64,000 nt of DNA from Mycolicibacterium moriokaense (GTDB taxonomy: Bacteria > Actinomycetota > Actinomycetes > Mycobacteriales > Mycobacteriaceae), in NCBI RefSeq assembly GCF_003347205.1, contig NZ_QQBJ01000009.1:1-64000 (forward strand), in the 5' to 3' direction. The stretch's first letter is position 1. Every line of letters begins with the position of its first letter. Below the pieces are notes generated by a model that ran no database searches, was not told where the DNA came from, and worked only from the letters and a program-made list of their open reading frames with translations. The position numbers were made by a program, and so were the translations under genes. This document shows, piece after piece, positions 27,627 to 39,659 of this stretch.

Positions 27627-28805
27627 TCAGTACATGACCATGTCGGGCTCGAGCGCGTGGCCCCACGCCACGATTCCGCCCTGCACGTGCAGCGCATCGG
27701 AGAATCCGGCCTTCTTCGCGATGGCCAGCACCTCGGCCGAGCGCACCCCCGTCTTGCAGTAGAACACCGGGGTGTGGTCGACCTGCAGCTTGGCCAGCGC
27801 CTCGCCCGACTCGAACTCGCCCTTGGGGATCAGCTGCGCGCCGTCGATGCGGTTGATGTCCCATTCCACTTGTTCGCGGACGTCGATCAGGGACAGCGGC
27901 TTGCCCGAATCCATCATGTCGCGCAGTTCCAGCGGCGTGATGGTGGATTCGACGGCGGCCTCGGCCGCGGCGTCGGAGACGACACCGCAGAACTCCTCGT
28001 AGTCGATCAGCTCGGTGATCTTCGGGGTCGAGGGATCCTTGCGGATCTTGATGGTGCGATAGGTCATGTCCAGGGCGTCGTAGACCATCAGCCGGCCCAG
28101 CAGCGGCTCGCCGATGCCGGTGATCAGCTTGATCGCCTCGGTGCCCATCACCGACGCGATCGAGGCGCACAGGATGCCCAGCACCCCGCCTTCGGCGCAG
28201 GACGGCACCATCCCGGGAGGCGGCGGCTCCGGGTAGAGGTCGCGGTAGTTCAAGCCCAGACCGTCGGGCGCGTCCTCCCAGAACACCGACACCTGGCCCT
28301 CGAAGCGGTAGATCGAGCCCCAGACGTACGGCTTGCCCGCGAGCACCGCTGCGTCGTTGACCAGATAGCGGGTGGCGAAGTTGTCGGTGCCGTCCAAGAT
28401 GAGGTCGTACTGCTTGAACAGCTCGACGGCGTTCTCGGGCTCCAGGCGGACCTCGTGCAGCCGCACCTGGACCAGCGGGTTGATCTCGCGGATGGAGTCA
28501 CGGGCGCTTTCGGCCTTGGAGCGGCCGATGTCGGACTGCCCGTGGATGATCTGGCGCTGCAGGTTGGACTCGTCGACCACGTCGAACTCGACGATGCCGA
28601 TGGTGCCGACGCCCGCGGCAGCGAGGTACATCAGAGTCGGCGAGCCCAGCCCGCCCGCACCGATGACCAGCACCCGGGCGTTCTTCAGGCGTTTCTGACC
28701 GTCCAGGCCCAGGTCGGGGATGATCAGGTGGCGGCTGTAGCGCGCGACCTCGTCGTGCGTCAGCTCGGCCGCGGGCTCGACCAGCGGCGGCAACGGTGAT
28801 GACAC
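27627..28805 (-). CDS. moeZ: MoeZ adenylyltransferase/sulfurtransferase
   Basis: A 392-aa protein that adenylates and thiocarboxylates sulfur-carrier proteins for molybdopterin, cysteine (CysO) and thiamine-type pathways. The N-terminal E1-like domain has GAGGLGSP near residue 50 and an ATP-binding arginine finger. A C-terminal rhodanese domain (about 285-392) has FYCKTGVRSAE with the active cysteine. The ThiF-MoeB fold, length and neighbours match Rv3206c. The gene is single, with 85 bp to the DUF3152 gene upstream. Confidence 0.95.
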   Translation of the reverse strand: MSSPLPPLVEPAAELTHDEVARYSRHLIIPDLGLDGQKRLKNARVLVIGAGGLGSPTLMYLAAAGVGTIGIVEFDVVDESNLQRQIIHGQSDIGRSKAESARDSIREINPLVQVRLHEVRLEPENAVELFKQYDLILDGTDNFATRYLVNDAAVLAGKPYVWGSIYRFEGQVSVFWEDAPDGLGLNYRDLYPEPPPPGMVPSCAEGGVLGILCASIASVMGTEAIKLITGIGEPLLGRLMVYDALDMTYRTIKIRKDPSTPKITELIDYEEFCGVVSDAAAEAAVESTITPLELRDMMDSGKPLSLIDVREQVEWDINRIDGAQLIPKGEFESGEALAKLQVDHTPVFYCKTGVRSAEVLAIAKKAGFSDALHVQGGIVAWGHALEPDMVMY

Positions 28806-28890
28806 CGAAACCCTCCTCTTTCCAAGTCGGGGGTGGATTCCATCTCAGCAGGTACCCAGATCAACGGCAATCACCGCCCAGAGCTTCCCG

Positions 28891-31008
<2,118 letters not shown>

Positions 31009-31179
31009 GCTGGGTCCTTTCGTGTTCTCGCAGTCGAAGCGTTCTGACGAAAGGCTAATAGACCCGGCGCGGACAACTGAGTCCGGACCGTTATCAACAC
31101 GCTGGCCGCATGACCTCATCTGTCACTTCTGCATCGATAGCATCAGCCTGCATCACTCGAACTGACGGGGATTACGGGA

Positions 31180-31914
31180 ATGAACAGGACTTCTTCGCCG
31201 TGGATGACCGGATCGGTCACCGACCGCTTTGACGACGAAACCGACCTTCTCGGTGACGAGTACGACGCCGACTACGACGACTATGACGACGACGAGTACG
31301 CCGACTACGGCGATGTCGACGACGTCCGCTACTACAGAGACTACGACGACCGCCGTTGGCTGTGGGTGGCCAGCGTCGCGGGCATCGTGTTGCTCATCGC
31401 CGTCGCGGGCACGCTGATGATTCTCAGCGGCGGCGACAGCGGCAACACCTCAGCGACGGTGTCTCCGTCGACCAGCAAGGCCGCGCCGTATCCCAGCCAG
31501 CCCGCCCCCAGCGCCACCAGGGCGCCGAGGGCCACCCCGCTGCCGCCCGAGACGATCACCAGCGTGACACCGACGCCGACGCCGACCGCCGCCGCGCCCA
31601 CCACCGCCGAGCCGACAGTGGCGGCGCCGCCGCCGGTGGCCGACCCGCGCACCGTCACCTACAGCGTGACGGGCAACCGCCAGCTCTTCGATCTGGTCAC
31701 GATCATCTGGACCGACCAGCAGGGCGCTCTGCAGACCGACGTCAACGTCGCGCTGCCGTGGACCAAGCAGGTGACCCTGGACCCCGGTGTGTCGCTCAGC
31801 TCAGTGACCGCGACCAGCGTGGCGGGCCAGCTGAACTGCTCGATCACCGACGGGGCGGGCCAGACGCTGGCGGCGCAGAACAACAACACGATGATCGCCA
31901 ACTGCACCCGCTGA
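31180..31914 (+). CDS. Acidic, Thr/Pro-rich MmpS-like membrane protein (Rv3209-like)
   Basis: A 244-aa single-pass protein. The first 55 residues are dense in Asp and Tyr, a transmembrane helix covers about 62-82, a Thr/Pro/Ala-rich linker reaches about 155, and a C-terminal beta domain (about 160-244) resembles MmpS (VTYSVTGN, a LPW motif, and two cysteines). It may act as an extracytoplasmic adaptor of an RND transporter, though no mmpL lies beside it. Alternative start: ATG 31204. Orthologous position to Rv3209. Confidence 0.75.
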   Translation: MNRTSSPWMTGSVTDRFDDETDLLGDEYDADYDDYDDDEYADYGDVDDVRYYRDYDDRRWLWVASVAGIVLLIAVAGTLMILSGGDSGNTSATVSPSTSKAAPYPSQPAPSATRAPRATPLPPETITSVTPTPTPTAAAPTTAEPTVAAPPPVADPRTVTYSVTGNRQLFDLVTIIWTDQQGALQTDVNVALPWTKQVTLDPGVSLSSVTATSVAGQLNCSITDGAGQTLAAQNNNTMIANCTR

Positions 31915-31938
31915 CGCGGTCACGCAGTTTGCACGTCG

Positions 31939-32643
31939 TCAGGCCAGGCCGAGTTCGCGCATCCGGGTGTTGTGGGTGTTCTGCAGCCGCTCGAAGAAGT
32001 CGGTCAGCTGCCCCAGCCCGCCGGTGCCCGAGACCACGAGGTCGACCAGCTCGTCGCGATCGGCGAGAACGAACTGCGCCTGGGTGATCGCCTCGCCGAG
32101 CAGCCGCCGCGACCACAGCGCCAGCCGGTGCCGCTGCTTCTGGCTGGCGGTGACCGCCGCTCGCACCTCGGCGACGACGAACTGCGAATGGCCCGTCTCG
32201 GACAGCACCGAACGCACCACGCCGGCGACCTCGTCGGGCAGCACGTCGGCGATCTCCAGGTAGAAGTCGGCGGCCAGCGCGTCACCGATGTAGGTCTTGA
32301 CCAGCGCCTCCAGCCAGGTACTCGGGGTGGTCAGCCGGTGGTAGTTCTCCAACGCGGGCGCGTACTTGGTGATCGCGGCCACCACGTCGATGCCGCGGCG
32401 CTCCAGCGCGTCGCGAAGCAATTCGTAGTGGGCCATCTCCGCCGCCGCCATGCTGGCCATGTTGATCCGGCCGAGCAGGTTGGGCGCCATCCGCGCCTCC
32501 TCGGTGAGCCGGTAAAAGGCCGCCACCTCGCCGTATGCCAGCAACGCGAACAGCTCGTCGACGCCAGGATGGTCCGCCGACACGCCCGACGCCGCCGACC
32601 TGGCGGTGTGCTCCGGAGATGCCGCGGGCTGCGTCGAACTCAT
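31939..32643 (-). CDS. Ferritin-like/MiaE-like helical protein (Rv3210c-like)
   Basis: A 234-aa protein of the ferritin-like superfamily. Four-helix-bundle segments carry spaced Glu/His residues (EVAAFYRLTEEA, MAAAEMAHYEL, ETGHSQFVV) that could bind a di-iron centre, as in tRNA-hydroxylase MiaE relatives. The residues look compatible with metal binding, but I have not checked them against a structure. It stands alone and convergent with the MmpS-like gene. The 254 bp beyond it (32644-32897) form the rhlE leader; a TATCAT -10-like box is at 32729-32734. Confidence 0.78.
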   Translation of the reverse strand: MSSTQPAASPEHTARSAASGVSADHPGVDELFALLAYGEVAAFYRLTEEARMAPNLLGRINMASMAAAEMAHYELLRDALERRGIDVVAAITKYAPALENYHRLTTPSTWLEALVKTYIGDALAADFYLEIADVLPDEVAGVVRSVLSETGHSQFVVAEVRAAVTASQKQRHRLALWSRRLLGEAITQAQFVLADRDELVDLVVSGTGGLGQLTDFFERLQNTHNTRMRELGLA

Positions 32644-32897
32644 GGGCCCAACTGTAGACGGCGAGGGTTCGATGTCGCCGCCATCGCGGCTCGGGCGCCC
32701 GCCCGACCGCCCGGCAAACGGCAGGCGGTATCATGTCTGAAGGCAGTGGCTGTAATCACACGCGCCGCTACCTAGGAAATGTGCGTGCACGCAGTTGGTC
32801 CGCCTACCTCAGTGCAGGGCCCCGCGAAGCTTCATCGACATACTCGTGCGCGCGTGGACGCAACGAGGAATGAATCGAAAGGCTTCGTCTACCCAGC

Positions 32898-34358
32898 ATG
32901 ACTGCACTCAATCCGACATTCGCCAAACTCGGGGTTCGCGACGAAATAGTTCGCGCCCTGACCGAAGACGACAAAGAACACACCTTCGCCATCCAGGAAC
33001 TGACGCTGCCACTCGCGATGGCGGGCGACGACCTGATCGGGCAGGCCCGCACCGGCATGGGCAAGACGCTGGCCTTTGGGGTGCCACTGCTGCACGAGAT
33101 CACCAGCGACGACGACCGCCCGCTGACCGGTGCCCCGCGTGCGCTCGTCGTGGTGCCCACCCGCGAACTGTGCCTGCAGGTCTCCGGTGACCTCGCGGGC
33201 GCCGCCAGGTACCTCACCGCGGGCGACCGCAAGCTGTCCGTGGTCTCGATCTACGGCGGCCGTGCCTACGAGCCCCAGATCGACGCGCTGCGGGCCGGCG
33301 CCGACGTCGTCGTCGGCACCCCGGGACGCCTGCTCGACCTGGCCCAGCAGGGACATCTGCAACTCGGCGGCATCGCCGTGCTGGTGCTCGACGAGGCCGA
33401 CGAGATGCTCGACCTGGGCTTCCTGCCCGACATCGAGCGCATCCTGCGGCTGACCCCCGACACCCGGCAGTCGATGCTGTTCTCGGCCACCATGCCGGAC
33501 CCGATCATCACGCTGGCCCGCAGCTTCATGAACCAGCCGACGCACATCCGCGCCGAGTCGCCGCAGTCGTCGGCCGTGCACACCACCACCGACCAGTTCG
33601 CCTACCGCGCGCACGCGCTGGACAAGGTCGAGATGGTCAGCAGGCTGCTGCAGGCCCGCGGCCGCGGCGCCACGATGATCTTCACCCGCACCAAGCGCAC
33701 CGCGCAGAAGGTCTCCGACGAACTCGCCGAGCGCGGGTTCAAGGTCGGCGCCGTGCACGGCGACCTCAACCAGGGCGCCCGCGAGAAGGCCCTGAAGTCG
33801 TTCCGCACCGGCGACACCGACGTGCTGGTGGCCACCGACGTGGCGGCGCGCGGCATCGACGTCGACGACGTCACGCACGTGATCAACTATCAGTGCCCCG
33901 AGGACGAGCAGGCCTACGTGCACCGCATCGGGCGCACCGGCCGCGCGGGCAAGGCGGGCGTCGCGGTCACCCTGGTCGACTGGGACGAGCTCACCCGCTG
34001 GGGAATGATCGATAAGGCGCTGGGCCTGGGCCACCCCCAACCGGCCGAAACCTATTCCAGCTCGCCGCATCTCTTCGAGGAGCTGGACATCCCGACCGAT
34101 GCGACGGGCTCCGTGGGGCCCGCGAAGGCCACCAAGACCGCCAAACGCCCGCCCCGCGACCCCGCCGACAAACCGGCCCGCTCCCGCAACAGGTCGCGTC
34201 GCCGTACCCGCGGCGGCGAGCCGGTGAGCGCCGGCCATTCCGCCGGTGAGGCCGCGGCCGCCGACAACGGCGACAAGCCGGCGACCGACGGCGAGCAGCC
34301 CGCCCGCAGGCGGCGGCGGCGCCGGCCGCGCAAGGCCGCCGCGGCCACCGCCAACTGA
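32898..34358 (+). CDS. rhlE: DEAD-box RNA helicase RhlE
   Basis: A 486-aa ATP-dependent RNA helicase. Motifs: Q motif FAIQELTLP, Walker A ARTGMGKT, PTREL, DEAD in VLDEADEML, SAT in SATMP, and HRIGRTGRAG. The C-terminal 90 residues are basic and Ala/Arg-rich (RSRNRSRRR, RRRRRRPRK), typical of RNA-binding tails. It remodels RNA in ribosome assembly or decay. The start ATG at 32898 has only a weak upstream ribosome binding site. The next gene follows after 17 bp. Confidence 0.94.
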   Translation: MTALNPTFAKLGVRDEIVRALTEDDKEHTFAIQELTLPLAMAGDDLIGQARTGMGKTLAFGVPLLHEITSDDDRPLTGAPRALVVVPTRELCLQVSGDLAGAARYLTAGDRKLSVVSIYGGRAYEPQIDALRAGADVVVGTPGRLLDLAQQGHLQLGGIAVLVLDEADEMLDLGFLPDIERILRLTPDTRQSMLFSATMPDPIITLARSFMNQPTHIRAESPQSSAVHTTTDQFAYRAHALDKVEMVSRLLQARGRGATMIFTRTKRTAQKVSDELAERGFKVGAVHGDLNQGAREKALKSFRTGDTDVLVATDVAARGIDVDDVTHVINYQCPEDEQAYVHRIGRTGRAGKAGVAVTLVDWDELTRWGMIDKALGLGHPQPAETYSSSPHLFEELDIPTDATGSVGPAKATKTAKRPPRDPADKPARSRNRSRRRTRGGEPVSAGHSAGEAAAADNGDKPATDGEQPARRRRRRRPRKAAAATAN

Positions 34359-34375
34359 CGAGAACCCGGCTGCCG

Positions 34376-35590
34376 ATGGTCAAACCCGAGCGGCGTACCC
34401 GGGCCGACCTGTTGGCCGCCGCGGCGATCGTGGTCGTGATCGCCGTCGGCGCCGCCGTGATCTGGTGGACCAGCGACGCCAGAGCGACGATCAGCAGACC
34501 GGCCGCATCGCCCGTGAAGACCCTGGCCCCGGCCAAAGTCGTGCCCGCGTCGCTGCGGGAACTCTGGACCGCGCCCAGCCCGAAGACGACGGCGCCCGTG
34601 CTGGCCGGTGGCAGCGTGGTGACCGGCGACGGACACCGGGTGGACGGGCGCGACCCCGCGAGCGGGTCGGTGCTGTGGAGCTACGCCCGCGATCTGGATC
34701 TGTGCGGGGTCACGTCGGTGTACAACTACGCCGTCGCCGTCTATCCCGACGCCAGGGGATGCGGCCAGGTGAGCACCATCGACGGGCAGACAGGGATGCG
34801 GGGACCCAGCCGCACCGCGTACGCCGATCCCGACATCACGCTGTCCTCCGACGGCACGACGGTGCTCGCCGCCGGCCACAGCAGGCTCGAGCTGTGGCGC
34901 TCCGACATGGTCCGGATGATCAGCTACGGCGCGCTCGACGCCCGCATCAAGCCCGACGTGCCCGGCCCGGTGCTGTGCACGCTGGAGTCCGCGGCGGCCA
35001 GTTCATCCGCCGTGTCGGTGCTCGAGGCCTGCCCCTCCGCGGCCGATCTCCGGCTGACGATCCTGAGGCCTGCCAAGGAGGAGGACACGCCCGACCTGAA
35101 ATACGTGCAGCTGCCCGGCGTCAAGCCCGACTCCGGCGCCAGGGTGGTCGCGGTGTCGGAGACCAACACCGCGGTCTACGTACCGACGCCGAGGCCGTCG
35201 CTGATGATCATCGACGAAACCGGGTCGACGACGGCGAACCTGCCGCTGCCCAAGCCCGCGTCGCCGGAGGCCGCCGCCACCCGTCCCGGCGATCTGGTCA
35301 CCTGGTGGACCGGCGACGCCGTGCTGGTGTTCTCCGCGAGCGGCATGCAATACCGCTACACCATCGGCCCCGTCGACGGCCACGTGCCGATCGGCCCAGC
35401 GACCATGATGGCCGGGCGGCTGATCATCCCGGTCAGCGACGGCATCGGCGTGTACGACCCGGTCAACGGCGTCAACGAACGCGTCATCCCGCTGCAGCGT
35501 CAGCCCGCGCCGTCGGCGGTGGTGCCCGGAGTGGCCGGCTCGGTGCTGCTGGAGCAACGCGGGCCCACGGTCGTCGCGCTGGGCGGCTAG
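34376..35590 (+). CDS. Membrane-anchored beta-propeller-like protein (Rv3212-like)
   Basis: A 404-aa protein with a basic N-terminus, one transmembrane helix near residues 18-38 and a secreted, beta-rich region. Repeats such as VVTGDGHRVDGRDPASGSVLWSY look like PQQ-type propeller blades. No catalytic site is recognised. It follows rhlE closely and is the last core gene before the biosynthetic island begins; in M. tuberculosis it is next to Rv3213c. Confidence 0.8.
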   Translation: MVKPERRTRADLLAAAAIVVVIAVGAAVIWWTSDARATISRPAASPVKTLAPAKVVPASLRELWTAPSPKTTAPVLAGGSVVTGDGHRVDGRDPASGSVLWSYARDLDLCGVTSVYNYAVAVYPDARGCGQVSTIDGQTGMRGPSRTAYADPDITLSSDGTTVLAAGHSRLELWRSDMVRMISYGALDARIKPDVPGPVLCTLESAAASSSAVSVLEACPSAADLRLTILRPAKEEDTPDLKYVQLPGVKPDSGARVVAVSETNTAVYVPTPRPSLMIIDETGSTTANLPLPKPASPEAAATRPGDLVTWWTGDAVLVFSASGMQYRYTIGPVDGHVPIGPATMMAGRLIIPVSDGIGVYDPVNGVNERVIPLQRQPAPSAVVPGVAGSVLLEQRGPTVVALGG

Positions 35591-35718
35591 CTTCGCGCCC
35601 CCGTGATCTCCGAAGACGCAACGGTGCTCGCGTATCCGGCAAGGCATCATCGGCACCGGCGATCGCCGGACGGCGCATAGACTGCAGAAACCACAGAGAA
35701 ACCTGATGGGGCCGTGAG

Positions 35719-37968
35719 GTGCTGCTGGGAGTCACCCGAATCGCCATCCACGCACCGCGCCGTGTCGTCGCGGTCGCGTTGCTCGTCATGGTCGGTACGG
35801 CGATCATCGGTGTCCCAGTAGCCAACAGCCTGTCAGGCGGCGGCATGCGCGATCCGACATCGGAGTCGTCGCGGGCGGCAAAACTGCTGTCCGACAAGTT
35901 CGATCAGGGCGACATGACGATGGTCATCAGCGTCACGTCGAACGAGGGCGCCCAGAGCGTTGCCGCCCGAGCGGTGGGCACCGACATCGTGCGGCAACTG
36001 GAGCGTGCCCCCCACGTCGGCCAGGTGTCATCCGCATGGACCGCTCCCTCAGCCGCCCTGGTCAGCACCGACGGCAAGACGGGGCTGATCCTCGCCGGCA
36101 TCTCCGGCGACGACAACGAAGCACCCAAATACGCCAGGCAACTCGCCGATCGATTCGTGCACGACCGCGACGGCGTCACTGTTCTCGCCGGCGGCGAGCC
36201 CGCAATCTACTGGCAGACCACCGACCAGACCCGCGAGGATCTGGTGCTCATCGAAACCATCGCGCTGCCACTGAGTTTCGTGGTGCTGGTCTGGGTGTTC
36301 GGCGGCCTGGTCGCCGCGGCGTTGCCGATGGCCATCGGCATCTTCGCGATCCTCGGGACGATGGCGGTGCTGCGGCTGGTGTCGATGACGACGAGTGTTT
36401 CGATCTTCGCGCTGAACCTGACCGTCGCGCTGGGCGTCGCGCTGGCGATCGACTACACCCTGCTGATCCTGAGCCGCTACCGGGACGAGATCGCCGCAGG
36501 CGCCGACCGCAACCGAGCGCTGGAGCGCACCATGACGACCGCGGGGCGCACCGTGATGTTCTCCGCGATGACGGTCGCCTCGTCGATGGTGGCGATGGTG
36601 CTTTTCCCGCAGTACTTCCTGAAGTCGTTCGCGTATGCGGGCGTGGCCGTCGTCAGCTTGGCGGCCACGGCCTCGATCGTGGTGACACCGGCCGCCATCA
36701 CGCTTCTCGGTGACCGACTCGACGCGCTCGACATCACCAGGCTGGTACGCCGGGCGTTCGGCCGCCCTTCCGCTCCGCCCAAGCCGGTCGAGCAGACGTT
36801 CTGGTACCGCCTCTCGACGTTCGTCACGCGTCACGCCGTGTTGATCGGGGCCGCGGTCATCACTGTGCTGCTGGTGCTGGGGGCGCCGTTTCTGGGAGTC
36901 ACGTGGGGCTTTCCCGACGACAGGATGCTGCCCTCGTCGGTGTCGGCCCGCCAGATCGGCGATCGGCTGCGCGACGGCTTCTCGGTGAATCCGCTGACCA
37001 ACGTCACCGTCGTGATGCCCGACGCGCACGGGGTCAGCGCAGCTGACCTCGATGGGTATGCAGCAGCGCTGTCGCAAGTACGCGGCGTGTCTTCGGTGTC
37101 CTCACCCGGTGGCACCTTCGCCGACGGCCGTTTGGCCGCCCCGCCCACCGGACCGACCGGTGTCAGGGACGGCAGCGCATTCTTGGCCGTCACCACCACG
37201 GCTCCCCTCTTCTCCGACGAGTCGGCGAACCAACTCGACGCGCTGCACGCCGTCGCAACCCCGGGCCAAAGAGCCGTTGCGCTGGGCGGCGTCGCGCAGG
37301 GCAACCACGACAGCGTCCACGCGATCACCAGCCGGCTGCCCGTCGTACTCGGGATAATCGCCGGCATCACCCTGGTCCTGTTGTTCCTGTTGACCGGCAG
37401 CGCGGTGTTGCCGGTCAAGGCCGTGCTGCTCAACGTGCTGTCGCTGACCGCCGCATTCGGTGCGCTGGTGTGGGTATTCCAGGACGGGCATCTGGGTGCG
37501 CTCGGCTCAACGGTGACGGGCACGCTGGAAGTGGACCTCCCGGTGTTGTTGTTCTGCATCGCATTTGGTCTGTCGATGGACTACGAGGTCTTTCTGATCT
37601 CCCGGATCCGCGAGTACTGGCTGCAATCGGACTGCACACCGGCCGCCAACACCGAGAGCGTCGCGATGGGGGTTGCGCGCACCGGCCGGGTCATCACCGC
37701 GGCGGCACTGGTGATGTCCATCTCGTTCGCCGCATTGATGGCGGCGCAGGTGTCCTTCGTGCGGATGTTCGGCCTGGGCCTCACGCTCGCCGTCCTGATG
37801 GACGCCACTCTGGTGCGGATGCTGCTCGTGCCCGCCTTCATGCGGGTGCTCGGCCGACTGAACTGGTGGGCACCCAAACCGCTTGCCCGACTGCATGAAC
37901 GATTCGGACTCAGTGAAACGGCATCGCAGCCCGCAACCGCGGCCTCTTCGCCGCATGCGCGGTACTAG
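35719..37968 (+). CDS. MmpL/RND-type lipid transporter
   Basis: A 749-aa RND-superfamily transporter of the MmpL group. Twelve membrane segments are arranged as 1+5 and 1+5 around two periplasmic porter domains (about 35-185 and 400-545). The paired Asp-Tyr of MmpL proteins are present in helix 4 (AIDYTLLILSRYR) and helix 10 (SMDYEVFLISRI), so proton coupling looks intact. It is nearer MmpL11/MmpL13-like proteins in size than the large MmpL3. The GTG at 35719 has GGGGC(C)GTGAGG upstream. Beside the lipid-polyketide genes, it probably exports their product. Confidence 0.88.
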   Translation: MLLGVTRIAIHAPRRVVAVALLVMVGTAIIGVPVANSLSGGGMRDPTSESSRAAKLLSDKFDQGDMTMVISVTSNEGAQSVAARAVGTDIVRQLERAPHVGQVSSAWTAPSAALVSTDGKTGLILAGISGDDNEAPKYARQLADRFVHDRDGVTVLAGGEPAIYWQTTDQTREDLVLIETIALPLSFVVLVWVFGGLVAAALPMAIGIFAILGTMAVLRLVSMTTSVSIFALNLTVALGVALAIDYTLLILSRYRDEIAAGADRNRALERTMTTAGRTVMFSAMTVASSMVAMVLFPQYFLKSFAYAGVAVVSLAATASIVVTPAAITLLGDRLDALDITRLVRRAFGRPSAPPKPVEQTFWYRLSTFVTRHAVLIGAAVITVLLVLGAPFLGVTWGFPDDRMLPSSVSARQIGDRLRDGFSVNPLTNVTVVMPDAHGVSAADLDGYAAALSQVRGVSSVSSPGGTFADGRLAAPPTGPTGVRDGSAFLAVTTTAPLFSDESANQLDALHAVATPGQRAVALGGVAQGNHDSVHAITSRLPVVLGIIAGITLVLLFLLTGSAVLPVKAVLLNVLSLTAAFGALVWVFQDGHLGALGSTVTGTLEVDLPVLLFCIAFGLSMDYEVFLISRIREYWLQSDCTPAANTESVAMGVARTGRVITAAALVMSISFAALMAAQVSFVRMFGLGLTLAVLMDATLVRMLLVPAFMRVLGRLNWWAPKPLARLHERFGLSETASQPATAASSPHARY

Positions 37969-37981
37969 CGATACCCGGCAC

Positions 37982-39622
37982 CTACTTGGCCAACAACTCC
38001 CGGGCGTCGCTGCGGCGCAGCTTGCCCGACGCCGTCTTGGGCAGTGTTCCGGCGGGGAACAACCGAACCTCCCTCGGCGCGTAGCCGACTCGGCTGTTCA
38101 CCCGGGCGATGATGTCGCGTGTGATCCGCAGGCGGGTGTCCTCGCGGTCATCGTCATGCGCTTCGGCAAGCACCGCGAAGCCCTCTCGCTCGCCGTCGAC
38201 CCGCAGCGCTATCACACACCCCTTGCGCACCCCGTCGACGCTTTCCGCGGCGCGCTCGATGTCGTGGGGATACAGATTGGAGCCCGCGACGACGATGAGA
38301 TCCTTCGCGCGCCCGCACACATAGATCCGGCCGTGCTCGTCGAGGTAACCCAGGTCTCCGGTGTCGACCCAGCCGTCTTTGCCCGCGAGCGGAAACACCC
38401 CGTCCGATGTGAGATAGCTGCTCGACACCGCAGCGCCGCGTAGCTCGATGACCCCGATCTCCCTGGGCCCCAATGCTGCTGCGTCGCGGACGATGCGAAC
38501 GTCCATGCCGGTGACCGCCGACCCCACGCACACGACATGCTGTACATCCTGGGAGTCATCCCGAACCGGCTGCGCACGCTGCGCCAGCGTGACGGTCCGC
38601 CGGGAGACCGAGTCGACGATCGCCGGTTCCTGCGGCGCGCCCATCGACACGATCAGGGTGGCCTCGGCGAGCCCGTAGGCGACCGTCGGCACGCCGGGAC
38701 TCAGTCCGAAGCGGGCGCCTGCGGTGGCGAAGGTCGCCAGACTGCGGTGATCGACGGGTTCGGCTCCGTTCACGGCGATCCGCAGCGACGAGAGGTCGAT
38801 GGTGGCGGGGTCGGCCTTTTGCAGTGCGCGGGCCAGCACCGCGTAGGCGAAGTTGGGGCCCGAAGTGATCGTTGCGCGGTGCTTGCTGATCAACTCGGCC
38901 CACGCGATCGGCCGCCGCAAAAACTCCTCGGCCGCAACAGCAACGGTCTCCACGCCTGCCTGCATCGGGAACTGCACGAAACCGATCATGCCCATGTCGT
39001 GTGAGAGCGGCAGCCAACTGGCCATGACGTCGGTGTCGGTATCGAGCTCCAGCGCATGACGAATCGCGACGGCGTTGGCCGCGAGATTGGCGTGGCTGAT
39101 TTCGACGGCCTTCGGCACGCCAGTCGACCCGGATGTCAACTGGCGCATCGCGATATCGGTCTCGTCGGCTTCAGCCGTGTGGTACGCCCCGGTCAAACTG
39201 GCATCGCGCAGCGACTCGACTGTGCAAACGGCCGTGCCGTCAGCTCCCAGATGCTCCCGCGCCGTGAGAAACGGTCCCCCGACGACGACCAGATCCGCGC
39301 GGATCGTCGCGATGGCGCGCATCGTGTCGTGCAGCCAGACCGCCAGGTCCGTGCGTGGCGTCGGTTGCTGAAGCATGGTCAGCGCGGCGGCACGCAGCCA
39401 GATCGCCTGTGCAAGCGGTGCGACATCCGCCGCGTCGGTGGCCAGCACCGCAACCGAGCCGTGCGGACCGACGCCCGCGGCCGCCAGGCCGGCGGCCATC
39501 CGCCTCGCCTGGTCGTGGACTTCGCGCCAGCTCGACCGGATCGGATCCGCCACGGTGCCCGCGGTCAAGCCGCGCGGGGAGGAATCCGCAGACGCGAGGA
39601 TTTCGCGGGTCAAGATGCTCAT
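37982..39622 (-). CDS. Fatty-acyl-AMP ligase (FadD/FAAL-like)
   Basis: A 546-aa ANL-superfamily ligase. Adenylation motifs: LTSGSTGVPKA (162-172), the FAAL-like SWLPLSHDMGMIGF, YGLAEAT, DTGDLGYL, and a C-terminal catalytic lysine in LPKTASGK. The SHDMGM segment and the neighbouring PKS and ACPs favour an acyl-AMP ligase that loads an ACP, not a CoA ligase; I cannot check the FAAL-specific insertion. The ATG at 39622 has CGGAG upstream and lies 37 bp after the PKS stop. It would activate the fatty acid starter. Confidence 0.82.
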   Translation of the reverse strand: MSILTREILASADSSPRGLTAGTVADPIRSSWREVHDQARRMAAGLAAAGVGPHGSVAVLATDAADVAPLAQAIWLRAAALTMLQQPTPRTDLAVWLHDTMRAIATIRADLVVVGGPFLTAREHLGADGTAVCTVESLRDASLTGAYHTAEADETDIAMRQLTSGSTGVPKAVEISHANLAANAVAIRHALELDTDTDVMASWLPLSHDMGMIGFVQFPMQAGVETVAVAAEEFLRRPIAWAELISKHRATITSGPNFAYAVLARALQKADPATIDLSSLRIAVNGAEPVDHRSLATFATAGARFGLSPGVPTVAYGLAEATLIVSMGAPQEPAIVDSVSRRTVTLAQRAQPVRDDSQDVQHVVCVGSAVTGMDVRIVRDAAALGPREIGVIELRGAAVSSSYLTSDGVFPLAGKDGWVDTGDLGYLDEHGRIYVCGRAKDLIVVAGSNLYPHDIERAAESVDGVRKGCVIALRVDGEREGFAVLAEAHDDDREDTRLRITRDIIARVNSRVGYAPREVRLFPAGTLPKTASGKLRRSDARELLAK

Positions 39623-39659
39623 GGCTCGGCTCCGTACGCCAGGGGCATGTCGATGGGCT

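Noticed and set aside
32795-33190. 131-aa frame covering the rhlE start
   Set aside because: Low-complexity Arg-rich product in the wrong frame; rhlE has complete helicase motifs.
37982-39622. Plain FadD acyl-CoA ligase for beta-oxidation
   Set aside because: Set within the PKS/ACP operon order and with a SHDMGM segment, so an ACP-loading ligase is preferred, though the CoA option stays open.
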